Positions 1 to 9,451 of a stretch of DNA of 64,000 bases are shown here, in pieces. The notes under the pieces are model-generated. The model was not told the origin of the DNA. It saw only the letters and a program-made list of their open reading frames with translations, and did not search any database. The stretch is from an uncultured Lachnospiraceae bacterium (GTDB lineage: Bacteria; Bacillota; Clostridia; Lachnospirales; Lachnospiraceae). Position 1 is the stretch's first letter, and the number at the start of each line of letters is the position of its first letter. The translations under genes and the position numbers were made by a program. The stretch lies in NCBI GenBank assembly GCA_959022495.1, contig CAUEYX010000001.1:124001-188000 (forward strand). The letters run 5' to 3'.

Positions 1-285
1 TCCGGCATCATACAGACGCTTTGTCAGTTCATCGTCCTGCACCATTGCCGTTTTATAAATCTTATCGTCCTTATCCGTAAAGACAATGGTATTACTCTGT
101 TCCTCGATCTCCACCTGGGAGAGCTTTCCGTCTTCCGTCATACGGATAAAGGTTCCATAGTCCACCTGATGGACCTGCTGTTCCATCATCCAGGGCATAA
201 GCAATGCATTGAATAAAAGCAGACATACCAGCACGATCCCATAATAATAAATCAACGGTTTTTTCGGTGTTTTTACTTGATTCAT
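1..285 (-). CDS. ftsH: ATP-dependent zinc metalloprotease FtsH, N-terminal part
   Basis: Only the first 95 codons are in the window and the gene runs off the left edge. The protein starts MNQVKTPKKP, then has one hydrophobic segment (about residues 12-32) and an extracytoplasmic FtsH-like region with the pattern VDYGTFIRMTEDGKLSQVEI. This is the usual N-terminus of FtsH, the membrane AAA+ protease that degrades misassembled membrane proteins and short-lived regulators. A GGAGG ribosome site lies just before the ATG. The AAA and HExxH parts are outside the window, so the call rests on the N-terminal pattern only. Confidence 0.8.
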   Translation of the reverse strand, partial: MNQVKTPKKPLIYYYGIVLVCLLLFNALLMPWMMEQQVHQVDYGTFIRMTEDGKLSQVEIEEQSNTIVFTDKDDKIYKTAMVQDDELTKRLYDAG

Positions 286-322
286 CTCTCTTCCTCCCGT
301 TCTTTTCTATGATTTCCTTTTT

Positions 323-351
323 AGTATATTGGTTTCTTTCGCTCCCGGCAA
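323..351 (-). promoter_or_regulatory. Candidate sigma-A promoter of ftsH
   Basis: Read on the minus strand: TTGCCG (-35, 346-351), a 17-base spacer and TATACT (-10, 323-328), about 40 bases before the ftsH start. The match is good, but it rests on sequence alone. Confidence 0.55.
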
Positions 352-480
352 CCCTTAATTTTAATGTGTATGAGGCTGTTTATTACCGCAGCGGAGGAAG
401 GTATAATTCTTTTAAAGCAGATTCCATGACAGCATCTAATATTATCATCTTGTACTTACGACGTAAATGTCGTAACTTTA

Positions 481-598
481 TGTTACAGTTCAGCCATACA
501 GTGTACGGTCTGAGCGCCAGTTTATGAGTAAAACAGCGGCGATAGCCGTAGTTAGCACGCAGTGCGGTTTTACGAATGGCGCGGGCTGAACTGTAACA
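481..598. repeat. 118-bp element with 15-bp terminal inverted repeats
   Basis: TGTTACAGTTCAGCC (481-495) is matched exactly in inverted orientation at 584-598. Two inner pairs continue the fold: GCGCCA (514-519) with TGGCGC (577-582), and GTAAAAC (528-534) with GTTTTAC (567-573). The whole can fold into one long interrupted hairpin. It has no open frame and no T-run. It could be a MITE-like palindromic element or a structured intergenic repeat; only one copy was noticed in the window. Confidence 0.5.
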
Positions 599-810
599 AC
601 TTTATTATAAACTTTCTTCCATTCTATTGATAATTTGAGAAATTCAGAGTATACCATACAAAAAAGTAGCGACGTATTCGTCGCAAGTACGAGGCGAATG
701 TAATGATTAAATTGTTCTAAGTAAAAGACCAGGCACATATTCAAATGCGTCGCGGCACTTAAAGCTGTTCGGCCGGCAAAGAATATTTGATTTTTCCTCA
801 TCTTCTGAGT

Positions 811-846
811 AAAAAATTTGTGACAGACCGACCATCTGTCACAAAT
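811..846 (-). terminator. Rho-independent terminator of the pilus operon
   Basis: A perfect 12-bp stem (816-827 with 835-846, 7-base loop) is followed on the minus strand by six T (811-816). It sits about 55 bases after the stop of the last sortase gene and ends the leftward operon. Confidence 0.85.
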
Positions 847-901
847 CATCCACATCTCACCACAGGCTGCGCCCTATACAATCAGGGGAACTCCATCCGT
901 T

Positions 902-1798
902 TTAGAAACGGAACCGGCTTCTCCTCTTTTTCAGAAGTTTCAGGATGAGAAGCGTCAGCGGCACATAGACTGCCAGGCAGATCAGCACGCCTTTTCCATA
1001 GGCTATGCTCCACTGGCTGTCTGTCTTCCGGTCCATCGCCTGTTCCTGGGAAACTGCCTGGTCATAGGGAATCCGGCTGCCGCTGACCAGCAGACGATGG
1101 GTATTGATCCCGTATGGATAACAGGTCAGCAAGGTCACCCGGTCCTCCCCGTAACTGATCTTCAAAAGGGAGGTGTCCTCCGGCTCTACCACCGTGATCT
1201 GATCCACCTGGTAGCACAGGGTACTTCCAAGGACGTGCAGATAGAACACATCCCCCGCTTCCAGGGAAGTCAGGTCTGTAAACAGCTTCTTCCCCGGGTA
1301 GCCGGTATGCCCGGTTAAGACGCAGTGGGCGCTTTCCCCGCCGACCGGGAGAGAGGTATTTTCCAGGTGTCCAACGCCTTTCTCCAGGATTTTCCCGGAC
1401 GTCCCGTGGTAAATCGGCAGATCGACGTCGATCAGCGGAATCTCCACATAGCCCATGATCCCATCCCCATTGAGGTTCAGCAGGCTGGAGTATGGCTCCT
1501 TTCCCGCCTGATCCAGCGCGTCCGGATCAAAGGGATCGGTCAGTGTCACACTGGCTCCCAGGAGGGATTCGTTATACTCCTGGGCAAGCCGGAACTGTTC
1601 TTCTCTCTCTGCGGCGGAGCTGTCCTTTACTGCCTCCTCATAGTCAGTCACCAGCTTCGACTGGTTCTTTTCATAAAAGAAATTGCTGATGATGGGGTAT
1701 AGGATCGCCCCGATCCCGACGGCAAAAATAAGGAAGATCAGGGCCAGCGGAAGCCGCTGCTTTGCAGAGGCACGTTTCTTCTTTCCAGGTGTTGTCAT
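902..1798 (-). CDS. Class C (pilin-polymerising) sortase, downstream copy
   Basis: This membrane transpeptidase is predicted to join pilin subunits through their LPxTG motifs. The 298-residue protein has an N-terminal membrane segment, a DPF lid motif typical of class C sortases, catalytic His164 (TGHTG), Cys226 (TLLTC) and Arg235, and a C-terminal membrane anchor followed by a basic tail. It is the last gene of the pilus operon, 68 bases after the backbone pilin. The start is uncertain: ATG at 1798 was chosen because the family sequence begins at MTTPGKKKR, but ATG at 1813 is in frame and neither has a close ribosome site. See the hairpin at 1814-1860. Confidence 0.9.
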   Translation of the reverse strand: MTTPGKKKRASAKQRLPLALIFLIFAVGIGAILYPIISNFFYEKNQSKLVTDYEEAVKDSSAAEREEQFRLAQEYNESLLGASVTLTDPFDPDALDQAGKEPYSSLLNLNGDGIMGYVEIPLIDVDLPIYHGTSGKILEKGVGHLENTSLPVGGESAHCVLTGHTGYPGKKLFTDLTSLEAGDVFYLHVLGSTLCYQVDQITVVEPEDTSLLKISYGEDRVTLLTCYPYGINTHRLLVSGSRIPYDQAVSQEQAMDRKTDSQWSIAYGKGVLICLAVYVPLTLLILKLLKKRRSRFRF

Positions 1799-1813
1799 GA
1801 AATTTCGCTGCAT

Positions 1814-1860
1814 AAAAAATACAAAGAGAGGAGAGTGTGCGCTCTCCCCTCTCCCTCCTT
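1814..1860 (-). promoter_or_regulatory. Hairpin between backbone pilin and sortase, with an upstream Shine-Dalgarno
   Basis: On the minus strand an AAGGAGG (1854-1860) follows the pilin stop. Next comes a G/A-rich hairpin (1842-1853 with 1826-1835, loop 1836-1841) and a T-rich tract just before the sortase ATG. It can act as an intergenic terminator that lowers sortase relative to pilin. Folding would also bring the distant AAGGAGG close to the start codon. Confidence 0.5.
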
Positions 1861-1866
1861 GTCCTT

Positions 1867-3486
1867 TTATTTCTGTTTCCGGCGGTATACGCTCAGGAGT
1901 ACGACCGCTCCGCAGATACATGCAAAGCCAATCGCCACTGCCACGATCGTTCCGGCGCCTCCTGTCCTTGGCAGGGTGAACCCGGTGCTGATCTCCGTGT
2001 TTTCTACCTTGACCGGTACGCGGTCGTTCATAAGCTCGACGCTCTGACCGTCCACGGTTGCAGATACCACTACGTTCGGTTTTGTCCCGCTTTTTGTGAT
2101 CTCGATCTCGATTGGCTTTTCCAGCTTACTGTATCCTTTCTGCGACGCTGTCTCGACGAGCAGATAGGTACCGTCTGCAAGACCGTCAATGGTAAGTTTT
2201 CCATTCATCGGGACGACGATTGTATCGCTGCCCTTCTCCTGATCTACTTTATAAACGCCGTCTGAACCGCTCACCTTTACGATATTCTCCGCTTCCGTAC
2301 TATTTTGATAAAGCTTGAACTTGATCGCATTCTTCTCTATCGTTCCAGTTCCAGATAAGGTCTTGGTGAGATCGATCCCGTAGGTGTAGACCGTATCCTC
2401 TGTCGTCTCTTCTGTTCCCGGAACGTCATCGTAGGTATAATTCAGTTTCGCACTATTTTCAAGCGGTCCCACCGCCTCTCCGGTCACTGTCGCCTTGTAG
2501 GTGATTGTAATCTTCGCATTTTCAGCGAGCTTTTCAAGCCCGGTCTTTGTAAAGGTGATCTTCATCTCCGTGTCTTCTGCCGTCGGAGGTGTAAATTCAT
2601 AATCTGTTCCGCTGGCTAAGGTATTTCCTCCCACTTTTACTTCCACTCTGGTCGGGAAGGTCAGTCCTTTCCCCGGCATGGTATCCGTGATCTCCAGCTT
2701 TGTCAGCTCTGCTGGGCCGCCGCTGGTCGTTGGCAGCTCAGGTACGGTCGCCGTCAGCGTGTACGTGATCTCAGTACCGGCCGCTACAACGTCTAACTCT
2801 GTCCCCTTTCCGTCTGTCGCCGTTTTCTGAAAGTCAAATCCGGTGGTGGAACGAACCTTCGGGTACGCATAGATGGTAGTATTCAAGCCGGTTCCATCCG
2901 CCTTTGGCATGGGAGCGGAGACAAGGAAAGGCTCAACCCTGGTGACGATGCCATCCGGCATGTCCCCGCCGATGAACAGATACAGTCCGCTGGCACTGCT
3001 TATTGTGATCAGACCAGCATCATCTGTTTTCTTCTCCTGGACACCCGAAGCTGTGCCAAACTTAGTCTTCAAATCGTCCAGTGATACGCCTGCAAGAGCG
3101 GTCTGGAGAGCCTCCGTCCCAATCAGGTTATAGTCTCCTACTTTCGTCACTGATCCGTCAATTTTGAGTGTCTCCAGCCAGTCATTGTTGACATGGAACA
3201 TCAGCTTTGTGGAGGTATCGTCTGTCACCTGGACCAGCGAGCCGATGTTCACCCACTTAAGCTGGGCGTTCTGAACCGGTTTCGGATTCCCTATCTCTTG
3301 CTCAGAGCCGTCGCCTATGTTCCCTTCGTCGTTGTCATACACATAGACATGAATCGTACTGCTATCGTCGATCTCCTGAACACTGGCAGAAGGTTCCGCT
3401 GCCATCGCAGTGCCCGCCATCATGGTTACCGTCATCGCCGTGGCCGCGATTGCTGTCGCCAGCCGTTTAAAAAATTTTCGCTTCAT
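1867..3486 (-). CDS. LPxTG-anchored major (backbone) pilin, SpaH/FctA type
   Basis: This is the main structural subunit of a sortase-assembled pilus. The 539-residue protein has a signal peptide (about 1-29, ending TAMA-AEP), a pilin-like YPK motif (IYAYPKV), isopeptide-forming fimbrial domains in the middle, an E-box (YLLVETASQKGY), and LPRTG at 505-509 followed by a membrane segment and the basic tail YRRKQK. The lysine of the YPK motif is the expected polymerisation site and the E-box glutamate the expected isopeptide catalyst. The ATG overlaps the stop of the tip adhesin gene (ATGA), so translation is coupled. Confidence 0.9.
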   Translation of the reverse strand: MKRKFFKRLATAIAATAMTVTMMAGTAMAAEPSASVQEIDDSSTIHVYVYDNDEGNIGDGSEQEIGNPKPVQNAQLKWVNIGSLVQVTDDTSTKLMFHVNNDWLETLKIDGSVTKVGDYNLIGTEALQTALAGVSLDDLKTKFGTASGVQEKKTDDAGLITISSASGLYLFIGGDMPDGIVTRVEPFLVSAPMPKADGTGLNTTIYAYPKVRSTTGFDFQKTATDGKGTELDVVAAGTEITYTLTATVPELPTTSGGPAELTKLEITDTMPGKGLTFPTRVEVKVGGNTLASGTDYEFTPPTAEDTEMKITFTKTGLEKLAENAKITITYKATVTGEAVGPLENSAKLNYTYDDVPGTEETTEDTVYTYGIDLTKTLSGTGTIEKNAIKFKLYQNSTEAENIVKVSGSDGVYKVDQEKGSDTIVVPMNGKLTIDGLADGTYLLVETASQKGYSKLEKPIEIEITKSGTKPNVVVSATVDGQSVELMNDRVPVKVENTEISTGFTLPRTGGAGTIVAVAIGFACICGAVVLLSVYRRKQK

Positions 3487-6400
3487 AATCTCGTTTCCTT
3501 TCCTTCTGTTTTTCTTTTTCTATGACAGGATCGCTGGTAAAGGAGTACCACCGCTGTCATCAGGATTGCCCCTCCGAAGAAGAGCTGCCGGTACACGCCG
3601 CCGAATACGCCGGTCTTTGGAAGCCAGGTGATACCGGAGTTCTGGACCGTATAGGTCAGTTCGTAGTACCAGCTGCCATCCCCATCCTGGTACGGGGCTT
3701 TCAGGATGACCGGCTCCTTTAACTGTCCATACCCGTCGGGGGCTTTCGTCTCTTTCAGCCGGTATACATAGGTATCCGGTCTGGCGGACAGGTCATAGAA
3801 GACTGTCTCTCCGTCCGCGCCGGTCGTTGCGCTGTGCCCGGTGAACGCTTCGTCTACATAGTACTGAGCGCCATCCACCGTCACGATCTCCGCACCTGCG
3901 GGAGCCCCAGTCTCCGGCACTTGGATCAGCCGTTCCAGCGTAAACTCTGCGCCCTGCAGCGGCTGGTCCGCCGCGTCCACTTTCCGGATACGGATCCGGG
4001 CATTTTGGAGATAGACGTCGATGGAAGCGCCGTCTGAAATCACCGCCGTATCCCCCACGGGCGTCCAGGAATCCAGCGCGTAATCCTCTATCAGCTTTCG
4101 GATCGCATCTTCGGTCAGTGTGTTGTTGTCTCCTCCTACCGTAAAAGTCCCGTCCGCGCCGTCTATCTTCGATGTGATGGTCATGTCCTTGTATCTTTCA
4201 AAAAGCGCCTGCTGTCCCGGATTGGAAGAACCCTGATACCCGTCGATCCGGTACGCCAGTTCTGCGAGTTCCGCGTATGTATCCAGCATATGGCTGATCT
4301 GAATCTCCTCTCCGGCCACTGCCGGGATGTCCGTAATCTCCACCGTATTCCCCGACGTATATTTCCCGCCTGTCATCAGGTGATAGGTGACATTGTAATG
4401 GACGATGGAGCCGTCCTTGATATAGTAGAAGAAGATCTGGTTCGTCCCCTGGGCTGTCTGAAGCTGCAGGGTTTGCGTCCAGTCCTGGTACACCACATAC
4501 CCGCTGATCTCCGGGGCATTTTCCGTGACCGTGGCGCTGACTCCACTTTCGTCGTCTAAGATGTGCGTCCTGGTCTGTGTGTTCAGCACATAGCCCGCGT
4601 CTTTGGCAATTTCGGCGTCTCTGGCAAACACATCGCTGTACGAGTCAAGCGCGCCTGTTGCCACCGCTTCCTGCAGATCAATGGCATAGACGTCATAGGA
4701 CACTTCGTCCGTCTTTCCATAAAGGAAGTAGGCGAAATACTGGTAAGCGCCGTTCTCCTGCTCCAGCCGGTATGCCTGCCCGTCTCCCTCGAATGTGACG
4801 CTGCCGTCCTGCTCCTTGCCGGTCGGCGTCCGCTCGCTGATCTCCATGGACTGCTCCGCCAGCGTAGGAATCCAGACCTGACTGTTGTCATCTGTATAGT
4901 ATTCCTTTGCCTTTAGTTCCAGCGTGGTCCCTGTATACAGGTTCTCCCTCTTCTCTGTGTCAAGGACGACATAGGTTTCCCCGTTGATCGTCATGGTCTT
5001 TGTCATGTCCACATCTACTGATGCGCCGTCGGCTGGCTGCATTGATGCGATTCCGTCGATATCGTCCTGTTTTACCAGATGATACACTTTTGCGGACGTG
5101 TCGCTTGTGGACTCCCATGCCGCATACAGTTCTCTGTCCTGATCGACCAGCGACGCCTGATGGTCATAGTTAAACCGGTATCCCGGCTGGCTCTTATCGT
5201 AGTACAGCTCGCCGTTTTCCTCTTCATGGAGCAGATAAGCGCTGCCCACATTGTCCAGATAGATGTAGCCCTCTCCATAAGAACTTAAGCTCTGACCGCT
5301 CCCAAGGACATCTTTTAAATACACCTTGTCGCTCTTGGATCCCCCACTGTCCTCTGTGTTTTTAAACCAGTACCATCCGGCAAACCGGTATCCGTTTCTG
5401 ACCGGATCCGTCGGCTTTTCCAGGAGTTCTCCTACTTCTTTTATGATCGTCACATAATACTGATGGCTCTGGGACAGATCCGGTTCCCCTCCTGCCTGAT
5501 ACTGCATATAGCAGATATAGGCGTCTGTTAAGTCCCCTGTCTCCTGTGTCTCCTCAGTATATTTTTTTAGTTGGTCAATGGAAGTGATCTCTGATTTCAG
5601 ATACCAGTGGCCTTCCTCTCCCTGCTGCATGAGGTCTTCCAATTTCCCTTTATACAGCGTATCGACGTAGAGATCGTCCTCGGACGTCTTCTCATACCAG
5701 TAGACAGGGGAGTTTCCATCCTCCGCCTGGTGGTCAAAATACAGGAATACATTGACATCTTCCTCACTATTGTCATTTACCTTTAGTGTGGCCCGCATCA
5801 CCGTGTGTCCCACCTCATCCTGCCAGGTTCCTCCATTGAGGGCGTAGGAGGTGGAGTATCTTGGCGGAATATAGCCCGCGTATACCGTCAGGTTGCTCTT
5901 GATCCCTTTCATATCGTTGGCGGTCCAGTCAAACCGGGTGGACAGGCTCAGATCATGGAACCAGTCCTGGAAGTAATACCCTGTCGTTCCCATGGATGGG
6001 AACGGGTACTCCAGCAGGTTCTGATTGTCATCACTCTGTGTTGTCAGCCAGTCTTTCACTGCATCCGTGTTTAAAACATCCAGGGCTCCGTTGTATAAGA
6101 TTGTGATGTTGCCCGTTCCCGTATCAATGCTTTTCCATCCCAGCTGTGCCAGGGAAACATCTCCGGTAACCTGCTTCCCCGACTCCCCATCGTAGTAGGT
6201 CAGATCTTGAAAGGTGTGGGTGAGCAAGTTTGCTGACGGAATGTAATTGCTGGTGATATTATAAAGGTTCAGCGTATAGGTCTCTCTGTCATAGAAGAAG
6301 TAGATAGGCTTTCTACTTCCCTTCCCAGCGTTTTCGGCTGCTCCCTCGGCCGTATCTTCACCAGTGTACGACGCATCGCCGGCCGTTTGAAATCCCTGCT

Positions 6401-9400
6401 TTGCCGGCTGGTTCTGCCCCTTACTGGTATTTGTGGATCGCTGTATCGTTCTCTCTGTGGAGAACCGGTACACTTTGCCGTCCCGTTTCACTAACTGACC
6501 ATCCGTATACGCATCCCCTTCGGCTCCGCTGCCTCCCACAGCCGCATCTGCACGCTTCGCATCAAACTCCGGGATTGACGAATCGTCTGCCGACACCGTC
6601 GTATCCAGCACCTCATACAGGAAGTAGTAGTCGAACACCTTGGCATTATTCCAATATGCCACCATCTGATGGGTGATCGTCCCCGCCTCCTCATTATCCG
6701 GCTTCGCCGACCAGTTTCCCTTCGATCCGCACAGGATGATGGCGCTGTCCATGGTGGCGTATTCGCCGAGGATGTTGTGCTGACTTACGGTGTTGTCTCT
6801 GTAATAGCTGTCCATAGCAGGCCCCATACTGATATAAGAATAGTTACCCTGAACGCTTCCGATGGCGTTCGCCGTGGGCCAGAGCGAAGAGATATCCGCC
6901 TCAAACCTTGCCGTCAGCGTATAGACATAGTAGGTTTTCCCATCATATTCCCTGGTACCATACCGCCCCACAGCGGATCGTTCGTCCCGGTCCTGGGCCT
7001 CCTTGATATGGTAGATGGTCTGCACCGCCATAGTTCCGTATTGCTTCTGGCTGTCGGCTGCTTCCTGCTCCGTCACCTTGTCCGTGTCAAATCCCTGGAA
7101 TTGGATCGCGGCATTCAGATAGCTCCAGGTAGAATGAAGCTCGGCGTCCGGACTTGTTGATTCCGTCCCGGTCGCAACAAGATCTCCCTTCTCGTCACCA
7201 CTGCTTCTCCCGATCACAAACTCCAGGGTATAGAGGTTCCGGTCGTAGTAAACATTGATGACGGTTGTCCCGTCTCCGGCTGCTTCGATCGTATAGCTAT
7301 CTCCTGCGATCTGACTCTCCCCGTCTTCTGTCTCCTCAACCTGGTTGTTCCCGTTCTGCTTTGCCGCTTTTACATTGCCCGGGCTTTTTCTCGTCTGCTC
7401 TTCGCTGTAGCTGAAATAGTCCGTATAGGAGGCGTCCTCGTACTTTGTTTGGATGATCTCCCGGAAGCCGTTCTCGATCTCATTTTTCAGATCCGTTTTC
7501 CCTGCCGCCGACAACTCCGGCTCGCCCGCAAGCTGTACCGTAATGTCTTCCCCTGTCTGGATTGCTTCTATGGTACGGCTTCCGGCGTTTTGATAGGAGG
7601 AGGCGTTCCTTGCCTCTACCCAGTACTGGATCTGGATCGTGGTCTGCCCCGGCTTCCACTGGGCCACCGCATACAAGTCATGCGCCGGCATGGGGCTGCC
7701 CGCAGAAACCGCTTCACTGCAAGGCTCCAATTCTCCCTTTTCATCCAGCTGATAGAACTTGTAACCGGAAAACGTATAGCCCTGCCGTGTCGGTGTCTTC
7801 TCCTCTGCTGCCAGTTCCGGGATTGCTGCCCCATACTGTGCCCGCACCGGATCGTAGGTCGTTTCTGTGGTATCTGTCAGGAGATAGATATCGTAATAGG
7901 CTCTGTCATAGTAGATCTTGATGGTCGCCGTATCCTGATCCTTGTCTACAACGCTGTCATCCAGGACTACCCCGCCCCGAATGGAGGCAAGAGACCGGTC
8001 GGCTGCCTGGAATCCATCAAATTTCACTTCGGTTCCATCCTGGCCCGTAAGGTCAGCCGGTTTGTCCTGGATCGTGACAAGGCTGTGATATGCCCCCGTT
8101 TTTTCTGCTGTCGTGCCTGCCAGTGTATAATCGGCGTCTTCTTTTCCCGCTCCGACGTTCTGCTGATAATATTCTACGGTGTAGGTGATTGTCGCCGGCT
8201 GATATACGACGGTCAGGGAGCAGGAATGGTTCACCGCGCCTTCTGCATCACTTCCAAATACGGTATCTACCTCCACTGTCACCTGATAAGTATCTGTCTC
8301 TCCCTCATCGGCTTGAATAGTGATACCCGCCTGGTCGGATGCAAACTCCGCGTCATAGTGGGACAGCTTTTCTACCGGCACGGAAAAGGTCAGCTTCCCA
8401 TCCTGGATATCCTCCGCCACAAATGTCTCGGAAACAGTAGACATCCCCTCCACGCGGGTGTGGTCCGCGTACTGGTAATACACATAGAACGTGTAGCTCT
8501 CGCCTGCCTGGTACTGGGCGGTAAATTCCGTCTCGTTTTCCGTCACATGGAAACCGTTTCCGCCGGAGGTTTTCTTCCAGGCGGCAAAGGTGTAGCCTCT
8601 TTTTTCCGGTGCGATTCCTCCATAGGTGAAGTACTTCGTCCCGTCGATGGTAAAAGTGTAGTAATACACCTGCCAACCCGGATTCTCCGTCTGATTCTGG
8701 CTGTGACGGGTGACTTCCACATCCATATAGTCCTGATCGCCCAGGCGAATCGTTGCCGTTGCGGTCGCCGTTCCTGCCGTCTCTGGATCACTTTCCCAGG
8801 CATCCTCTTTTATCTCTGTCAGCTGTTGTTCATCCCCCGTCCACAGCGTCGCACCGTAAGGAACGGATACGCTCCACAACGGATCGGCCTGATCAGCGCC
8901 GCCCCCGGTAAAGCGCACCATATACTGCGCCTCCGTCCATTGGGCCTGGATCGCGGTGTCTTCCTCAATGGTAAAGGACCTCTCCCCTGCCGTTTCTGCC
9001 GCTTCCTCCCCTTTTGTGACGCTCCATCCCCGGAACTCATATCCAGCCCGGTAGGGATCCGACAGAAAAACCGTCTCCCCAGCCGTCACCCTGCGCGACC
9101 AGCGGCTGCTGTTCGTGTCATCCTTGGTCCATCCCGCATTGGCAAGTCCATTGATCGTCCCGCCGTCCAGATCTAAGGTCACTTCATACTGTACCGGTTC
9201 CGTCTCCGGCACCTCCGTCAGCGTGTTGTCCTCACGCGCTTTCTCCTGTGTCTCCCCGCTGCTTTCCGTCTCAGACGTTTCCCCGCTTCTTTCTGGCTTA
9301 GACGTCTCCTCATTGCTTTCCGTTCCGGCTGTTTCTGTCCCGGACGCGGACGGATTCTCCTCCGCCGAAGCGTAGTCCGGTATCACAGAAAATGCCAGAA

Positions 9401-9449
9401 GTATGGCAAGGAGCGCCGCGATGACTCTTTTTCCGATGAATCTTCTCAT
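3483..9449 (-). CDS. Giant LPKTG surface/pilus-tip adhesin with InlB-type B repeats
   Basis: A 1988-residue secreted protein. It has a signal peptide (about 1-29), a Glu/Ser/Thr-rich stalk, then many InlB/Listeria-Bacteroides B repeats (pattern of VTLDLDGG followed by GYEFRGWS). Near the C-terminus there is a SpaA-like prealbumin domain with an E-box (YRLKETKAPDGY), and LPKTG at 1943-1947 with a membrane anchor and basic tail. Its place between a class C sortase and the backbone pilin makes it the likely tip or ancillary pilin. The ATG (9449) directly follows the stop of the upstream sortase, whose last codons supply the GGGAG ribosome site. A longer in-frame extension upstream was rejected because it lacks a signal peptide start. 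The ligand is unknown. Confidence 0.88.
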   Translation of the reverse strand: MRRFIGKRVIAALLAILLAFSVIPDYASAEENPSASGTETAGTESNEETSKPERSGETSETESSGETQEKAREDNTLTEVPETEPVQYEVTLDLDGGTINGLANAGWTKDDTNSSRWSRRVTAGETVFLSDPYRAGYEFRGWSVTKGEEAAETAGERSFTIEEDTAIQAQWTEAQYMVRFTGGGADQADPLWSVSVPYGATLWTGDEQQLTEIKEDAWESDPETAGTATATATIRLGDQDYMDVEVTRHSQNQTENPGWQVYYYTFTIDGTKYFTYGGIAPEKRGYTFAAWKKTSGGNGFHVTENETEFTAQYQAGESYTFYVYYQYADHTRVEGMSTVSETFVAEDIQDGKLTFSVPVEKLSHYDAEFASDQAGITIQADEGETDTYQVTVEVDTVFGSDAEGAVNHSCSLTVVYQPATITYTVEYYQQNVGAGKEDADYTLAGTTAEKTGAYHSLVTIQDKPADLTGQDGTEVKFDGFQAADRSLASIRGGVVLDDSVVDKDQDTATIKIYYDRAYYDIYLLTDTTETTYDPVRAQYGAAIPELAAEEKTPTRQGYTFSGYKFYQLDEKGELEPCSEAVSAGSPMPAHDLYAVAQWKPGQTTIQIQYWVEARNASSYQNAGSRTIEAIQTGEDITVQLAGEPELSAAGKTDLKNEIENGFREIIQTKYEDASYTDYFSYSEEQTRKSPGNVKAAKQNGNNQVEETEDGESQIAGDSYTIEAAGDGTTVINVYYDRNLYTLEFVIGRSSGDEKGDLVATGTESTSPDAELHSTWSYLNAAIQFQGFDTDKVTEQEAADSQKQYGTMAVQTIYHIKEAQDRDERSAVGRYGTREYDGKTYYVYTLTARFEADISSLWPTANAIGSVQGNYSYISMGPAMDSYYRDNTVSQHNILGEYATMDSAIILCGSKGNWSAKPDNEEAGTITHQMVAYWNNAKVFDYYFLYEVLDTTVSADDSSIPEFDAKRADAAVGGSGAEGDAYTDGQLVKRDGKVYRFSTERTIQRSTNTSKGQNQPAKQGFQTAGDASYTGEDTAEGAAENAGKGSRKPIYFFYDRETYTLNLYNITSNYIPSANLLTHTFQDLTYYDGESGKQVTGDVSLAQLGWKSIDTGTGNITILYNGALDVLNTDAVKDWLTTQSDDNQNLLEYPFPSMGTTGYYFQDWFHDLSLSTRFDWTANDMKGIKSNLTVYAGYIPPRYSTSYALNGGTWQDEVGHTVMRATLKVNDNSEEDVNVFLYFDHQAEDGNSPVYWYEKTSEDDLYVDTLYKGKLEDLMQQGEEGHWYLKSEITSIDQLKKYTEETQETGDLTDAYICYMQYQAGGEPDLSQSHQYYVTIIKEVGELLEKPTDPVRNGYRFAGWYWFKNTEDSGGSKSDKVYLKDVLGSGQSLSSYGEGYIYLDNVGSAYLLHEEENGELYYDKSQPGYRFNYDHQASLVDQDRELYAAWESTSDTSAKVYHLVKQDDIDGIASMQPADGASVDVDMTKTMTINGETYVVLDTEKRENLYTGTTLELKAKEYYTDDNSQVWIPTLAEQSMEISERTPTGKEQDGSVTFEGDGQAYRLEQENGAYQYFAYFLYGKTDEVSYDVYAIDLQEAVATGALDSYSDVFARDAEIAKDAGYVLNTQTRTHILDDESGVSATVTENAPEISGYVVYQDWTQTLQLQTAQGTNQIFFYYIKDGSIVHYNVTYHLMTGGKYTSGNTVEITDIPAVAGEEIQISHMLDTYAELAELAYRIDGYQGSSNPGQQALFERYKDMTITSKIDGADGTFTVGGDNNTLTEDAIRKLIEDYALDSWTPVGDTAVISDGASIDVYLQNARIRIRKVDAADQPLQGAEFTLERLIQVPETGAPAGAEIVTVDGAQYYVDEAFTGHSATTGADGETVFYDLSARPDTYVYRLKETKAPDGYGQLKEPVILKAPYQDGDGSWYYELTYTVQNSGITWLPKTGVFGGVYRQLFFGGAILMTAVVLLYQRSCHRKRKTEGKETRL

Positions 9450-9451
9450 AT

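Larger units (their letters stand above)
286..810. other. Intergenic region without a convincing gene
   Basis: This stretch lies between the divergently placed ftsH start and the pilus operon terminator. It holds the ftsH promoter and one inverted-repeat element (481-598). The open frames here start without ribosome sites and resemble no known protein. Confidence 0.6.

Noticed and set aside
490..855. 121-codon frame between ftsH and the pilus operon
   Set aside because: No ribosome site, odd composition, and it spans the palindromic element and the terminator of the pilus operon.
7449..9176. 575-codon plus-strand frame opposite the tip adhesin
   Set aside because: It is antisense to the long repetitive adhesin gene and shows no family motifs; long shadow frames are expected there.
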